DNA of 64,000 nucleotides from Winogradskyella pacifica (lineage in GTDB: Bacteria; Bacteroidota; Bacteroidia; Flavobacteriales; Flavobacteriaceae): positions 112,600 to 176,599 of the forward strand of contig NZ_JABFDI010000009.1 of assembly GCF_013403915.1 (NCBI RefSeq), in the 5' to 3' direction. The notes below the pieces were generated by a model. The model did not search any database and was not told where the DNA came from. It worked only from the letters and a program-made list of their open reading frames with translations. This document shows, piece by piece, positions 28,151-37,497 of the stretch. The stretch's first letter is position 1, and each line of letters opens with the position of its first letter. The position numbers were made by a program, and so were the translations under genes.

Positions 28151-28951
28151 TTATGAGCGTTTTAATTGCAGCTTCTTCTTTTTATTATTTTTTATAAGGT
28201 AATCGGCACCCCATAATCCTAACATTGTTAAAAAATAAATGATACCAAAGGTCGTATATGTAGGTGCGCCTCCATTTGTTGGCGCTATTGGGAATGATAC
28301 CAAAGTTAAATTCACCATAGATTGTAATAGCAGTACACAAATACCACTTTTAGTATGACTATAAATAAAAGCACACATTCCTGCAACACCAAACATAAAA
28401 ATAAACGCAGATACTATTGGGATTTCAGGTAAAATACCCTCACCTAGAAGAATTACAGGAATAAACCATAACGTCCAAAAAACAGCTACAATTTGACCTG
28501 CATAAAATGGCTTTATACTTTTAGATAATTCTCGGATACAATAACTAACCCATACAACTTCACCTAGAAAAGCCCAAACAAAGAAAGCGAGATAAGCCCT
28601 AAGAGTTGTGGTTTTAATACTAATGAACGCATCAACCTCAACATCATAATAGGTACTTTTTAATACCAATGTAATAAGCGCTATTGTTGATGGAAAAATT
28701 AAACTTAAAAGATACCATTTAGGATGAACCTTCCAAGTTAGCATAGGCTTAAACAAATTAATTACACCTTTCAGCCCTCTAGTATACAGCAATAAGCAAA
28801 TTAAAATAAATAATAGAATGCAAAAGCGACCTGTCATATATATAGATTCTGAAATAAAACCTTCAATTCTTGCCTGTACAAAAGGTACGTTTACCACAGG
28901 ACAAAGAATTAGAAATATCCAAACTTCATATTTTTTTACAAAACTTCTCAT
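28151..28951 (-). CDS. Multi-span membrane protein with degenerate CPBP (CAAX protease-like) fold
   Basis: A 266-residue protein with about eight membrane spans. The spacing and local words recall the CPBP/Abi family of intramembrane proteases: FLGEVVWVSYCIRE where EExxxR is expected, FWTLWFIPVILL where the WHLP-like His is expected, and LLQSMVNL where HAxxN is expected. The second Glu, the Arg and both His residues are therefore missing, so protease activity is unlikely. It is the first gene of the leftward group methyltransferase-GNAT-racemase and could be a structural or immunity-type membrane factor. CPBP membership is an inference from spacing. Confidence 0.6.
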   Translation of the reverse strand: MRSFVKKYEVWIFLILCPVVNVPFVQARIEGFISESIYMTGRFCILLFILICLLLYTRGLKGVINLFKPMLTWKVHPKWYLLSLIFPSTIALITLVLKSTYYDVEVDAFISIKTTTLRAYLAFFVWAFLGEVVWVSYCIRELSKSIKPFYAGQIVAVFWTLWFIPVILLGEGILPEIPIVSAFIFMFGVAGMCAFIYSHTKSGICVLLLQSMVNLTLVSFPIAPTNGGAPTYTTFGIIYFLTMLGLWGADYLIKNNKKKKLQLKRS

Positions 28952-29397
28952 ACTTTATTTACATTAATTAATGCTTATAGATTAGAATTTCTTGTTATTT
29001 TATTTGTGCTTTTTTTAGAAAGAATATCATTCATTTTACAACTATAGATAGTGAATATACTTCAATAAAGTAGAAACTTTTACTTTCTTTATAACATTAT
29101 TCCAACTTTAAAATAAGTAAATCAACTCTCCATCAAACAACTCAAAATCAAAAACTTAAACTCAAGCGACACACAAATGGTGAAAGTTCAAAAAAAAGTT
29201 TAAAACAACAATACATTTCCTATGAAAAGCGAGAATTTAGGCTGAGTGACTAAGAATCAATTAGCACACAAACAATCTGATCTTTTTTCAATACACAATG
29301 TAAACAACAACCTCCTTCTTCTATAAATTTAAAAATGCAAGTACCAAATTCTCGTTTACATCTTAACTAGTTTTCGTAGTATTTTCATTCTAAAGAT
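28952..29397. other. About 450-base divergent intergenic region
   Basis: This separates the leftward biosynthetic-associated group from the rightward YdjM-like gene. It contains no supportable ORF, no tRNA and no strong palindrome. Promoters for both directions should lie here. Confidence 0.5.
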
Positions 29398-29405
29398 TAT
29401 CTTTG
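29398..29405 (+). promoter_or_regulatory. Candidate -7 element before the YdjM-like gene
   Basis: TATCTTTG fits TANNTTTG and ends 8 bases before the ATG at 29414, implying a very short leader. No clear TTG at -33. Confidence 0.3.
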
Positions 29406-29413
29406 AACATATT

Positions 29414-30412
29414 ATGGATTCACTCACACAAATCGTTTTAGGAGCTGCCGTAGGCGAGGCCGTTTTAGGTAGAAAAGTTGGAAATAAAGCTATTTTATAC
29501 GGTGCTATTGCTGGTACTATACCAGATTTAGACATTTTTGCATCCCACTTTACGGATACCGTTTCTGCATTAGCCATTCATCGTGGCTTTACTCATTCTA
29601 TTATATTCTCATTGCTCTTTGCCCCTATTTTTGGTTGGCTCGTCTCACGCTATGAAAGCTATAAAGATTTTAAAGGTTGGTCATGGCTGTTTTTCTGGGC
29701 TTTAATTACGCACCCGATGTTAGATGCACATACCACTTGGGGTACACAATTCTTTTGGCCTTTAGATTTAAGATTGGCCTTTAAAACCATTTTTGTAATT
29801 GACCCATTATATACATTGCCCTTTTTAGTGTTTTTAATTTTGACCATGTTTCAAAAGCGTACTTCTGAAAAACGCCGACTATATAATGGTCTTGGTCTTA
29901 CAATCAGTACCGCATATTTAGCCTTAACGTTCATTTTAAAAGATGTTGCAATAACTCATTTTGAAGACGAATTACTAATGCAAAATATTGATTACAATGA
30001 ATTAGACACGCGACCATCTCCACTTAACACCATATTATGGAATGCGAATGTGGAAACGAAAAACGCCTATTTATTGGGGACTTATTCCTTTTTTGACACT
30101 AAAGACATTACGTTTGAAGCCTACCCTAAAAATCATGAATTATTAGGAGACTTAGTTGAAAACGAAAAGGTAAAACGTATGATTGCGATTTCGGAAGGTT
30201 GGTATACCATTAATAAAGTTGATGACCAATTGTACTTTAACGATCTTCGTTTTGGATTACTAAGTATGGCACCTCAATCTCAAAATTTTGTGTTTAAATA
30301 TTTAATAGATGTAGATTCCTTTGGAAATGTGAGCTTTATTGAACAAGAAAAAACACAGCGAGACGGTAAACAATTGATGTTAGATTTATGGAAACGTGTT
30401 AAAGGAAATTAA
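29414..30412 (+). CDS. YdjM/DUF457-type inner-membrane metal-dependent hydrolase
   Basis: A 332-residue protein. The N-terminus MDSLTQIVLGAAVGEAVLG, the PDLD motif, HRGFTHS and THPMLDAHTTWGTQ supply the His/Asp residues characteristic of the membrane-bound metal-dependent hydrolase family (YdjM, PF04307 type). Four to five spans occupy the first 180 residues, followed by a periplasmic soluble tail. Substrate not known. Its stop lies 12 bases from the end of the convergent phospholipase gene. Confidence 0.88.
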   Translation: MDSLTQIVLGAAVGEAVLGRKVGNKAILYGAIAGTIPDLDIFASHFTDTVSALAIHRGFTHSIIFSLLFAPIFGWLVSRYESYKDFKGWSWLFFWALITHPMLDAHTTWGTQFFWPLDLRLAFKTIFVIDPLYTLPFLVFLILTMFQKRTSEKRRLYNGLGLTISTAYLALTFILKDVAITHFEDELLMQNIDYNELDTRPSPLNTILWNANVETKNAYLLGTYSFFDTKDITFEAYPKNHELLGDLVENEKVKRMIAISEGWYTINKVDDQLYFNDLRFGLLSMAPQSQNFVFKYLIDVDSFGNVSFIEQEKTQRDGKQLMLDLWKRVKGN

Positions 30413-30424
30413 GCGGTTTGCTAT

Positions 30425-31291
30425 TTACTTTTTTCTTCCATTAAACCATCTAAACTCATTAGTTCTAATAACGTAACCAATTCTAATCATACTTTGTGAT
30501 TGTTGATAGTTTAGCAAACCTTCAGCTTGGCCAACATACCATTCTAACATTAAGTATTGATTAGAAATATTATTACTAAATGGGTTGTAATAAACTCGTG
30601 CTCTAACAGATCCTTTTCCTTCAAAATTTAAACCTTTCCGCAATCTTAAATCAAAAATTAATTTATCTGGTCGATAGGTATGAGACACGTTAATTTGCCC
30701 CAACCCAACGTATTCTAAAAGATCTGGATTACCTTCTTTATAAGTAAACGGCAACCAAGCTTTAAAACTAGCTACTGTATTTTTATAAATACCAGTAGTA
30801 TATTCTACATTTATACGGTTCCAACTACGAGAGGCAATACTATCTCTACCGTTAGACTCATGCTCAAAAGATAGCGTCCCTACTCCTTTTAAACGATTCT
30901 CTTTATCATAGAAAAACTTACCTATCGCTATAGAAGGATTAAAATTAATATCCTTAAATGGAAACGAATCTTCATAGATATTCCAAAATGACTTCTGAGT
31001 GTAGGTTAAAAACAAATAAGTGTCTAACGGTAATTTACTTCGCGTCAAAATTTGTTTAAAACTTATTTGATATTTCGCATTAGCTGTGGCACTATTTATT
31101 GACTTATTGGTAGGTACACCTGTAACTAAAAAATTGTCTTTGTGTATAGAAAAATAAGGCTGCTGAGCAATAGAATCTTGTAGTTCTTCTTTCGTGTAGG
31201 CTTGTGAATGTAATGCGGTTGTAGCAAAAATCATCAAAAGAATAAGGCTTGCTGCTTTAAGGAATTTAAAGTTGTGTATAAATTTAGTCAT
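30425..31291 (-). CDS. pldA: Outer membrane phospholipase A (OMPLA family)
   Basis: About 289 residues, counted from the ATG at 31291. That start gives a clean signal peptide (MTKFIHNFKFLKAASLILLM followed by ATTALHSQA); an upstream in-frame ATG would add 21 residues in front of it. The catalytic OMPLA signature is intact: His144 and Ser146 in FEHESNGRDS and Asn158 in SRSWNRI. The C-terminus contains the YYNPFSNNISNQYL barrel strand. It hydrolyses phospholipids in the outer leaflet of the outer membrane. The gene stands alone. Confidence 0.9.
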   Translation of the reverse strand: MTKFIHNFKFLKAASLILLMIFATTALHSQAYTKEELQDSIAQQPYFSIHKDNFLVTGVPTNKSINSATANAKYQISFKQILTRSKLPLDTYLFLTYTQKSFWNIYEDSFPFKDINFNPSIAIGKFFYDKENRLKGVGTLSFEHESNGRDSIASRSWNRINVEYTTGIYKNTVASFKAWLPFTYKEGNPDLLEYVGLGQINVSHTYRPDKLIFDLRLRKGLNFEGKGSVRARVYYNPFSNNISNQYLMLEWYVGQAEGLLNYQQSQSMIRIGYVIRTNEFRWFNGRKK

Positions 31292-31499
31292 AGGACGTTG
31301 TAAAATTTCAGATCGTATTAATTTTAAGAAACAAAGATGATTAATAGTAACCAACTTACTTAACTCAAATACAGATTACACTAATCTAAAACAAAAATAT
31401 GATCATTTTTTTCAGTTTGTAATTAGAGTAATCAAATTTCTAAATGAGCACCCCTTCTATTTTTTCTGTAATTACATTTATATTTTATCTCAAAATTTT

Positions 31500-33305
31500 A
31501 TGGAGCTCTCAATAATTCTAGTCTTTATCATCATTGGTGTAAGCATACTACTTTTTATCACAGAGCTCTTTCCTGTTGATAAAATTTCATTTTTCATCAT
31601 AGTCGCGCTAGTTTTATTACAACTAACGACACCTGAAGAAGCGATTAGCGGTTTTGCAAATCCGGCAACAATCACCGTTTTAGCCTTAATGATCTTAGCT
31701 GTTGGACTCGAAGAAAACGGAGTAATTCAGCTGCTTTCTGATGGTATTAAAAAACTAAAAATATTACCACTCATTTTGTTAACGCCTGCGTTTATGATTA
31801 TATCTGCTAGTATCTCTGCATTTATCAGTACAACGGCTGTAGTTATCATCTTTATAAAAATAGTAACAAGATTATCAGAAAAATACGGGTTCTCTTCATC
31901 GCGTTTATTAATGCCCATTTCCTTTGCTGGAATTCTTGGTGGGAGTTGTACATTAATGGGAACATCGACCAACCTAATTGTAAATGCCATTGCTAAAAAA
32001 CATGGTGTAGAGGCTTTTAGCTTTTTTGAATTCACTTGGTATGGTATTATATTTTTCCTAATTGGATTGGTTATAATGACCTTTGCATCACGATTTTTAC
32101 CTAAGAACAAAGAACGAAATCTATCTAGTGATTATAAAACTGAATCTTATGTTTTTACGGTTAAAGTAACGGAAGATTCACCGTTGATAGGCAAACGGTT
32201 TGGTGAGATTGAATTTTTAAACCAAGAGGATTCTAAGTTGCTCAAATTAATTAGAGACAATCAAGTTATTAATGACCCCGGAAAGTACATAAAACTTATG
32301 GCTAAAGATAATTTAGTATTGATGAGTGATTTAGATAACTTCCAAGCTCTTATGAAGGAAAACGGTTTTGTTTTAAATGAAGAACGACAAAAAAAACAAC
32401 TCGAAAACTTAAGCGACATTGATGGAGATAAAGATCTAACCTATATTGAAACGCTTATCTTACCAGGTTCTAATCTTATAGGAAAAACGCTAAAAGGTTT
32501 ACGTCGTATGTCTTTTGAAGGTGCGTTTCCTATCGCCATAAAAAAACGTAGAAATCTAAGAAATACGCAAGAGCGCCTATTACGTAAAAACATAGATGAT
32601 ATTAACCTTAAACCTGGTGACCGCGTATTACTAGAAATGCAAGAACACAAGATTTCAGACTTATATAATATTGAAAATATTGCCATTTTAAATGAGCATG
32701 AGTTTAAGCCCAATGTCTCAAAGTCTAAAAGAATGTTAGCGTTGCTGATTCTGTTAGGTGTAATTTCACTAGCCGCAACTAGCGTAATTACCATATTAAC
32801 GGCATCACTTGTTGGAGTTTCAGCGATGTTACTTACCAATATTATTCAGCTAGAAAGTGTGTATCAAAAGGTGAATTGGCAAATCATATTTTTACTTGCT
32901 GGTATGATTCCTTTGGGAATTGCGATGACCAATAGTGGAGCCGATATTTGGTTATCCAATCATTTACTAAATATAATGAGCAACCAAGATCCAACCATTG
33001 TTTTAGGCTTACTATTTGGAATCACCATAATTTTGTCTGGCGTCATATCTAATAACGCTACTGCAATTATTATGGCACCTATTGCCATTGCTGTTGCGAG
33101 TGGCTTAAACCTAGACATAAAGCCATTTTTATTGGCTGTAATGTTCGGCTCTAATTTTAGCTTTTTCACACCTGTTGGCTACCAAACCAATACGCTGATT
33201 TATGGTACGGGTGCTTATAAGTTTAAGCACTTCTTAATCATTGGGGGTATTTTATCTATAACACTTTGGATTGTTGGTACACTTTTACTTTCAAGTAATT
33301 TGTAG
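31500..33305 (+). CDS. SLC13-type permease with two TrkA-C domains
   Basis: A 601-residue ion/anion transporter of the ArsB/CitT-like superfamily. N-terminal spans (about 1-200) include LTTPEEAISGFANPATITVLALM. A cytoplasmic middle part has two RCK-C (TrkA_C) modules (about 205-290 and 295-385; ...VTEDSPLIGKRFGEIEFL and LPGSNLIGKTLKGLRR). C-terminal spans follow, with the GSNFSFFTPVGYQTNTLIYG motif typical of sodium-coupled sulfate/dicarboxylate carriers. Substrate could be sulfate, another anion or a dicarboxylate. It is a single-gene unit. Confidence 0.88.
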   Translation: MELSIILVFIIIGVSILLFITELFPVDKISFFIIVALVLLQLTTPEEAISGFANPATITVLALMILAVGLEENGVIQLLSDGIKKLKILPLILLTPAFMIISASISAFISTTAVVIIFIKIVTRLSEKYGFSSSRLLMPISFAGILGGSCTLMGTSTNLIVNAIAKKHGVEAFSFFEFTWYGIIFFLIGLVIMTFASRFLPKNKERNLSSDYKTESYVFTVKVTEDSPLIGKRFGEIEFLNQEDSKLLKLIRDNQVINDPGKYIKLMAKDNLVLMSDLDNFQALMKENGFVLNEERQKKQLENLSDIDGDKDLTYIETLILPGSNLIGKTLKGLRRMSFEGAFPIAIKKRRNLRNTQERLLRKNIDDINLKPGDRVLLEMQEHKISDLYNIENIAILNEHEFKPNVSKSKRMLALLILLGVISLAATSVITILTASLVGVSAMLLTNIIQLESVYQKVNWQIIFLLAGMIPLGIAMTNSGADIWLSNHLLNIMSNQDPTIVLGLLFGITIILSGVISNNATAIIMAPIAIAVASGLNLDIKPFLLAVMFGSNFSFFTPVGYQTNTLIYGTGAYKFKHFLIIGGILSITLWIVGTLLLSSNL

Positions 33306-33341
33306 AGCGTTAAGTAGTAAGAAATTTAGGTCGAGGTATTA

Positions 33342-34274
33342 TTACTTCTCAACACTATTTCCTTTAGCCATCTCTCTCCTCATTTGTTTAATAGTCAATG
33401 TACTTCCATCATGACTCCAACCTGGAGGTCCAAATATATACATCAGCTTGTGATACCAATTCTTAGACTTTTTCATATCCTCCCAAATATTTTTGTATTC
33501 GTGAGTAAGAATAACGTATAAATTATAGGAATTTGGAGGAGTAGACACTCCGTATTCAATCTCAATAGTTTCGTCTAATTCTTTCCAAGTTCCAAAAATT
33601 CTATCAAAAACATTTAGAAAACCACCGTGGTTTTTGTCCATATATTCGATATTTCTAGCATGGTGTACTTGGTGCATCGTATGAGTATTTACAAACTTCT
33701 CAATAAAACCCATTTTCTTAACATACTGTGTATGCAATTGAAATTGCCATAAGGCTTCAATACCTAAACAAACAACAAGCATTTCTGGTGGAAAACCAAT
33801 CATTACAATCCAAACATAGAAAAACGGCTTATAAAATATAGTAAACCAACCGTTTCTAACAGCAGTTCCTAAATTAAAATTATCTGAAGAATGGTGCACA
33901 ATATGTGCCGCCCAGAAAAACCGAACCATATGATTTTGTCTGTGAAACCAGTAATATGTAAAATCATCTAAAAGCATGCAAATTACCCAAATATACCAGA
34001 CATACCCAAAAGATTCGTACCCCATTATATTCGTACGGACACCATCAACGATAGGATTAAAAATATCATAGGCAAAATTAAAAATCACGACTATAGATAC
34101 CGTTTTTATTAACGCAGCAAGCACAGCAGACCCAACACCAAGCGATACACTAGATATTAAATCTTTCCATTTGTAAAGTTCCTTATTATCTAAAACCTTG
34201 CTGTATGTAAGCTCTAAAGCAATAAGACCTAAAAAACACGGAACACCGTAAACTAAAGGGTTTGTAAAATCCAT
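33342..34274 (-). CDS. Sterol desaturase / fatty acid hydroxylase family protein
   Basis: A 310-residue membrane di-iron enzyme with the three histidine boxes FHRQNH, HIVHHSSDNFN and HTMHQVHHARN. About four spans precede or interrupt the boxes. Members oxidise lipids (sterols, carotenoids, ether lipids, fatty acids); in Flavobacteriaceae the substrate is seldom known. No neighbouring lipid gene helps here. Confidence 0.9.
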   Translation of the reverse strand: MDFTNPLVYGVPCFLGLIALELTYSKVLDNKELYKWKDLISSVSLGVGSAVLAALIKTVSIVVIFNFAYDIFNPIVDGVRTNIMGYESFGYVWYIWVICMLLDDFTYYWFHRQNHMVRFFWAAHIVHHSSDNFNLGTAVRNGWFTIFYKPFFYVWIVMIGFPPEMLVVCLGIEALWQFQLHTQYVKKMGFIEKFVNTHTMHQVHHARNIEYMDKNHGGFLNVFDRIFGTWKELDETIEIEYGVSTPPNSYNLYVILTHEYKNIWEDMKKSKNWYHKLMYIFGPPGWSHDGSTLTIKQMRREMAKGNSVEK

Positions 34275-34664
34275 TTACTACTAATTTTGAAAAATTGGGT
34301 TGTTTATATGAGTCTAAATTCTGAAGAAAACAATTCGCTAAAACCTTTCATTAAAATTTAATAAAAATGATTAATAAAAAAAAATAAACGTCGTGTTACT
34401 AAAATTAATTTGTGAAGATACATCAACATCACTAAAAATCCGAATTTTTCAATCTTGGTTTTTTAAATTTCAAGAATTAACAAGAAAAATCAGTATCCAT
34501 CTAAGGAGTTAACTGTTTGAGATTGATTTTATTTTAAATGAATAGTAATATCTACACTGCTACTAAATTTATAAAATCCAAAGAAAATTTAATTATGCTG
34601 ATGATTACTTTAGACAGAGAGCAAACCTTTCACAAGGGGCAAAATTCAAATTAATTAATAGCAT
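34275..34664. other. Intergenic region before the copper operon terminator
   Basis: About 390 bases, very AT-rich, with no ORF, tRNA or repeat that I recognise. It should hold the promoter of the leftward sterol-desaturase-family gene. Confidence 0.5.
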
Positions 34665-34688
34665 AAAAAAAGCCCTAAAAAGGGCTTT
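34665..34688 (-). terminator. Intrinsic terminator of the copper resistance operon
   Basis: Stem AAAGCCCT / AGGGCTTT with an A-rich loop. On the minus strand it is followed by a run of T. It sits 45 bases after the last gene of the leftward copper genes. Confidence 0.85.
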
Positions 34689-34732
34689 ACTATTTATAAT
34701 CTTGAAATTATGATTTTAATAATTTTCAGTGT

Positions 34733-35194
34733 CTAATTAGACGATTTATTCATTGCCATCTCGTGATCATATTTACAACAACCCGGTAAACCCTCATACG
34801 CTTCTAAATCTCCTGTAACTTTTTCCGTATCATAACCCGACGCTGCAATGGCGTTATGAATTGCCATTTCATCTGTTTTAGAATCATCAAAAGACACCTC
34901 CATTTTCTTTTTATCTACATCCCAAATAGCATTTGAAACACCTTCTACTCCATTAGCAGCTTTTTCAATTGTTGACTTACACATTCCACAGTTACCTCTA
35001 ACACCAAAAGAAACATCGGCCATTGCGATGTCTTTCGATGCTTCCGTTGTCGTTGTCTTTGTGTCTTGTTTGGTTTCGTTTTTACAACTTGTGAAACCTA
35101 ATGCCATTATTATAGCTACACTTAAAATTACGTTTTTACTCACGTTGTTTACATTACTGTTTTTGTGTTCGTGATTTTTCTTTGAAAAATTCAT
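34733..35194 (-). CDS. Heavy-metal-associated (HMA) domain lipoprotein
   Basis: A 153-residue protein. A lipoprotein-type signal near residue 38 (IIMALGFTSC) follows a hydrophilic leader. A Thr/Lys-rich linker precedes an HMA domain whose metal site is GNCGMCK (CxxC) with the usual VEGVSNAIWDVDKKKMEV core. The tail GLPGCCKYDHEMAM adds another CC and His/Met residues. It probably chaperones Cu(I)/Ag(I) in the periplasm. It is the last gene of the copper operon, 36 bases after the cusB-like gene. Confidence 0.85.
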   Translation of the reverse strand: MNFSKKNHEHKNSNVNNVSKNVILSVAIIMALGFTSCKNETKQDTKTTTTEASKDIAMADVSFGVRGNCGMCKSTIEKAANGVEGVSNAIWDVDKKKMEVSFDDSKTDEMAIHNAIAASGYDTEKVTGDLEAYEGLPGCCKYDHEMAMNKSSN

Positions 35195-35230
35195 TGTTTA
35201 AAAATTTAATTGTTATTAATTGATTTCTGT

Positions 35231-37015
35231 TTATTCTATTATTTGTTTCACTTCTCCGCAAGTCAGCATTTCTCCTCCAAAATAAGGGTTAATCACTTTT
35301 TCTTCTTTACTCAACCAATAGGCTCCTTTATTATCATCTCCCATTGGGCAAAATTGATGATACACTTTTTCATTGATTCCAAATACTTCAATAGCATTTG
35401 TTAAGTGAGACGAAAGACTTTTAAAATAGCGACGTTGCTCTTCTATTTTAGAGCTCTTTGATAGTGAAGTCGCATCAGCTTTTATCTTTTTTTCAATATC
35501 CATCCAATGCTTATGCGTCTCTTTATCTGTTAATAATGCCATATTTACGTTAGATAAATTAGTCAGTAGTTGTTTTGACGCTACCACAACGTTTTTTAAA
35601 TCATCTTTTACCAAAACATCTTTTAATTTGATATAATCATCAAAAACTACTTTTAGTTGCTTTTGAAATTCTTTTGTTACAGGTAATCTTTCATTAAGAT
35701 TCAAAGGCTTTTCTTTAGCTACAGAAGCAGTCGTTTCCATGCCAAGATGCCCTTCGTGACCAGTCGTCATTTTACCTCCTGTTTTATTCATCATCGATTT
35801 TTTGCCTTGCAATTGTGCTGCTGCATCAATAGTAAACGTACCGTTCGTAACAATCTCGTCTCCATCATTTAAACCTTCTAAAACTTCATAATTATCTCCA
35901 ATAGAATTGCCTAGAGTTATTTGTCGCATTTCAAAAATAGGTTCATCAGGGTTTGCTTTGATATAAACAACAGAGCGTTTTCCTGTCCATAAAACAGCCG
36001 TGGACGGTATTATTAATACGGTTTCTTTAGTTATAGAAGTGTTGCTTTTAACTTTACCTTCAACAAACATTCCCGGTTTTAATACATCATCAGTATTATT
36101 AAGCACGACTCTTAATTTTACAGTTCGTGTGTTAGTATCTAAAATAGGATCTATAAAATCGACTTTCCCCTTAAATACTTTATCTGGATAAGCTTTCGTA
36201 GAAACCATGACCTCTTGACCTACTTTAAATTGCCCGATTTGATTTTCATACACATCAAAATTTGCCCAAACGGTTTTTAAGTTCGACACTTTAAAAATGG
36301 GTTTCCCATCCATAATATGAGACCCTTCATTAATTGAAATTTCGGTAACCACACCAGAAACATGCGAGTAGATGGTAAAACTTGTTTTTACCTGTCCGGT
36401 TTGCTCAACCTCATCCAATTGGTTGCCATGGATCATCCAATTCTTAAACTTATTTCTCACTGCGTTATAAAGCTGCGGTTGCGACGCTTTTAACTTATAG
36501 GCTACAATTAATTCTTGTTGTGCTGCTATAAGTTCTGGTGAATATATCTTAGCAACAGCTTGTCCTTTATTGACCTTTTCTCCTAACGAATTCACATACA
36601 ACTTCTCTACTCTACCATTAAAATGCGCCGGCATCGTTGCTGTTTCATTTTCATTCTCGGTAATTTTTCCAGATAAAACAAAACCTGCATCTTTATCTAA
36701 ATGACCATTACCAACAGTAGACGTTTGGATATTAGCTAAGGCCAGAGCGTTTTCTGACAACTTAAATTGATCTGCCATTAAACCAACAGCACTAGTCTCT
36801 GCCGGAATTAAATCCATGCCACAAATAGGACAATCCCCAGCTTCGGGCTGCATAATTTGCGGATGCATAGAACAGGTCCACATTTGATTAGTTTCCGCTA
36901 CGGCATTGTGATTATGAACCGGTTCTTTAGTTGTATTACCACCAAATACTAACCATCCTAATAAAACACCTACAGCAAGAATACCTAGATATATAATTAT
37001 CTTATTATTTTTCAT
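35231..37015 (-). CDS. cusB: CusB-type RND efflux adaptor with metal-binding N-terminus and DUF3347 C-terminus
   Basis: A 594-residue periplasmic adaptor. An N-terminal anchor (IIYLGILAVGVLLGWLVFGG) precedes the heavy-metal-binding zinc-ribbon-like motif WTCSMHPQI...CPICGMDL (about 47-70). The barrel-sandwich and beta-barrel core follow (MPAHFNGRVEKLYVNSLGEKV...PGMFVEGKV). A C-terminal DUF3347 domain (about 440-590) includes YHQFCPMGDDNKGAYWLS. DUF3347 is common in Bacteroidetes copper proteins. It links CusA to the outer membrane channel. It overlaps the DUF305 gene by 11 bases. Confidence 0.93.
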   Translation of the reverse strand: MKNNKIIIYLGILAVGVLLGWLVFGGNTTKEPVHNHNAVAETNQMWTCSMHPQIMQPEAGDCPICGMDLIPAETSAVGLMADQFKLSENALALANIQTSTVGNGHLDKDAGFVLSGKITENENETATMPAHFNGRVEKLYVNSLGEKVNKGQAVAKIYSPELIAAQQELIVAYKLKASQPQLYNAVRNKFKNWMIHGNQLDEVEQTGQVKTSFTIYSHVSGVVTEISINEGSHIMDGKPIFKVSNLKTVWANFDVYENQIGQFKVGQEVMVSTKAYPDKVFKGKVDFIDPILDTNTRTVKLRVVLNNTDDVLKPGMFVEGKVKSNTSITKETVLIIPSTAVLWTGKRSVVYIKANPDEPIFEMRQITLGNSIGDNYEVLEGLNDGDEIVTNGTFTIDAAAQLQGKKSMMNKTGGKMTTGHEGHLGMETTASVAKEKPLNLNERLPVTKEFQKQLKVVFDDYIKLKDVLVKDDLKNVVVASKQLLTNLSNVNMALLTDKETHKHWMDIEKKIKADATSLSKSSKIEEQRRYFKSLSSHLTNAIEVFGINEKVYHQFCPMGDDNKGAYWLSKEEKVINPYFGGEMLTCGEVKQIIE

Positions 37016-37487
37016 TTTCTAATCGTTTTATCATGGCTTTCATATCTTCTATTTCTTTACGCTGTGCTTTAATAATATCTTCCGCTAATTGTTTTACTTC
37101 TGGGTCTTTAATATCTGCGCGTTCACTTGTTAATATGGCTATAGAATGATGAGGAATCATACCTTTTAACCAAAGCACGTCTCCAACAATTGGTGCTTGT
37201 GTTCTTACCAAACTTAACGCGCTAATAAAAAGCACTAAGCTTCCAACAAGTATTGCTGTGTTCTTCTTTTTATTTTTATACATTTTCAGCATAAATAAAA
37301 GCATTATCACTGCCATTGCTGAAATACCTAAGCAGACCATATAAAAACGTGTCATACTAAAATACACGTGATCTATGGCATAAGTGTTTAAGTACATTGT
37401 AACGTACATAGCGACAAATGATAGCCCTAACATTAAAAAAAATGTATTGTAATTTCCTTTGTTTGAATGTTGATTTGAATGTTCCAT
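37005..37487 (-). CDS. DUF305 family membrane protein
   Basis: A 160-residue protein with three N-terminal spans and a C-terminal DUF305 helix-pair: LKGMIPHHSIAILTSERADI then VKQLAEDIIKAQRKEIEDM. The MIPHH motif resembles metal-binding sites. These proteins commonly accompany copper-resistance genes, but their biochemical role is not settled. The gene lies 10 bases after copA and overlaps cusB. Confidence 0.9.
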   Translation of the reverse strand: MEHSNQHSNKGNYNTFFLMLGLSFVAMYVTMYLNTYAIDHVYFSMTRFYMVCLGISAMAVIMLLFMLKMYKNKKKNTAILVGSLVLFISALSLVRTQAPIVGDVLWLKGMIPHHSIAILTSERADIKDPEVKQLAEDIIKAQRKEIEDMKAMIKRLENEK

Positions 37488-37497
37488 AATTTTATAA

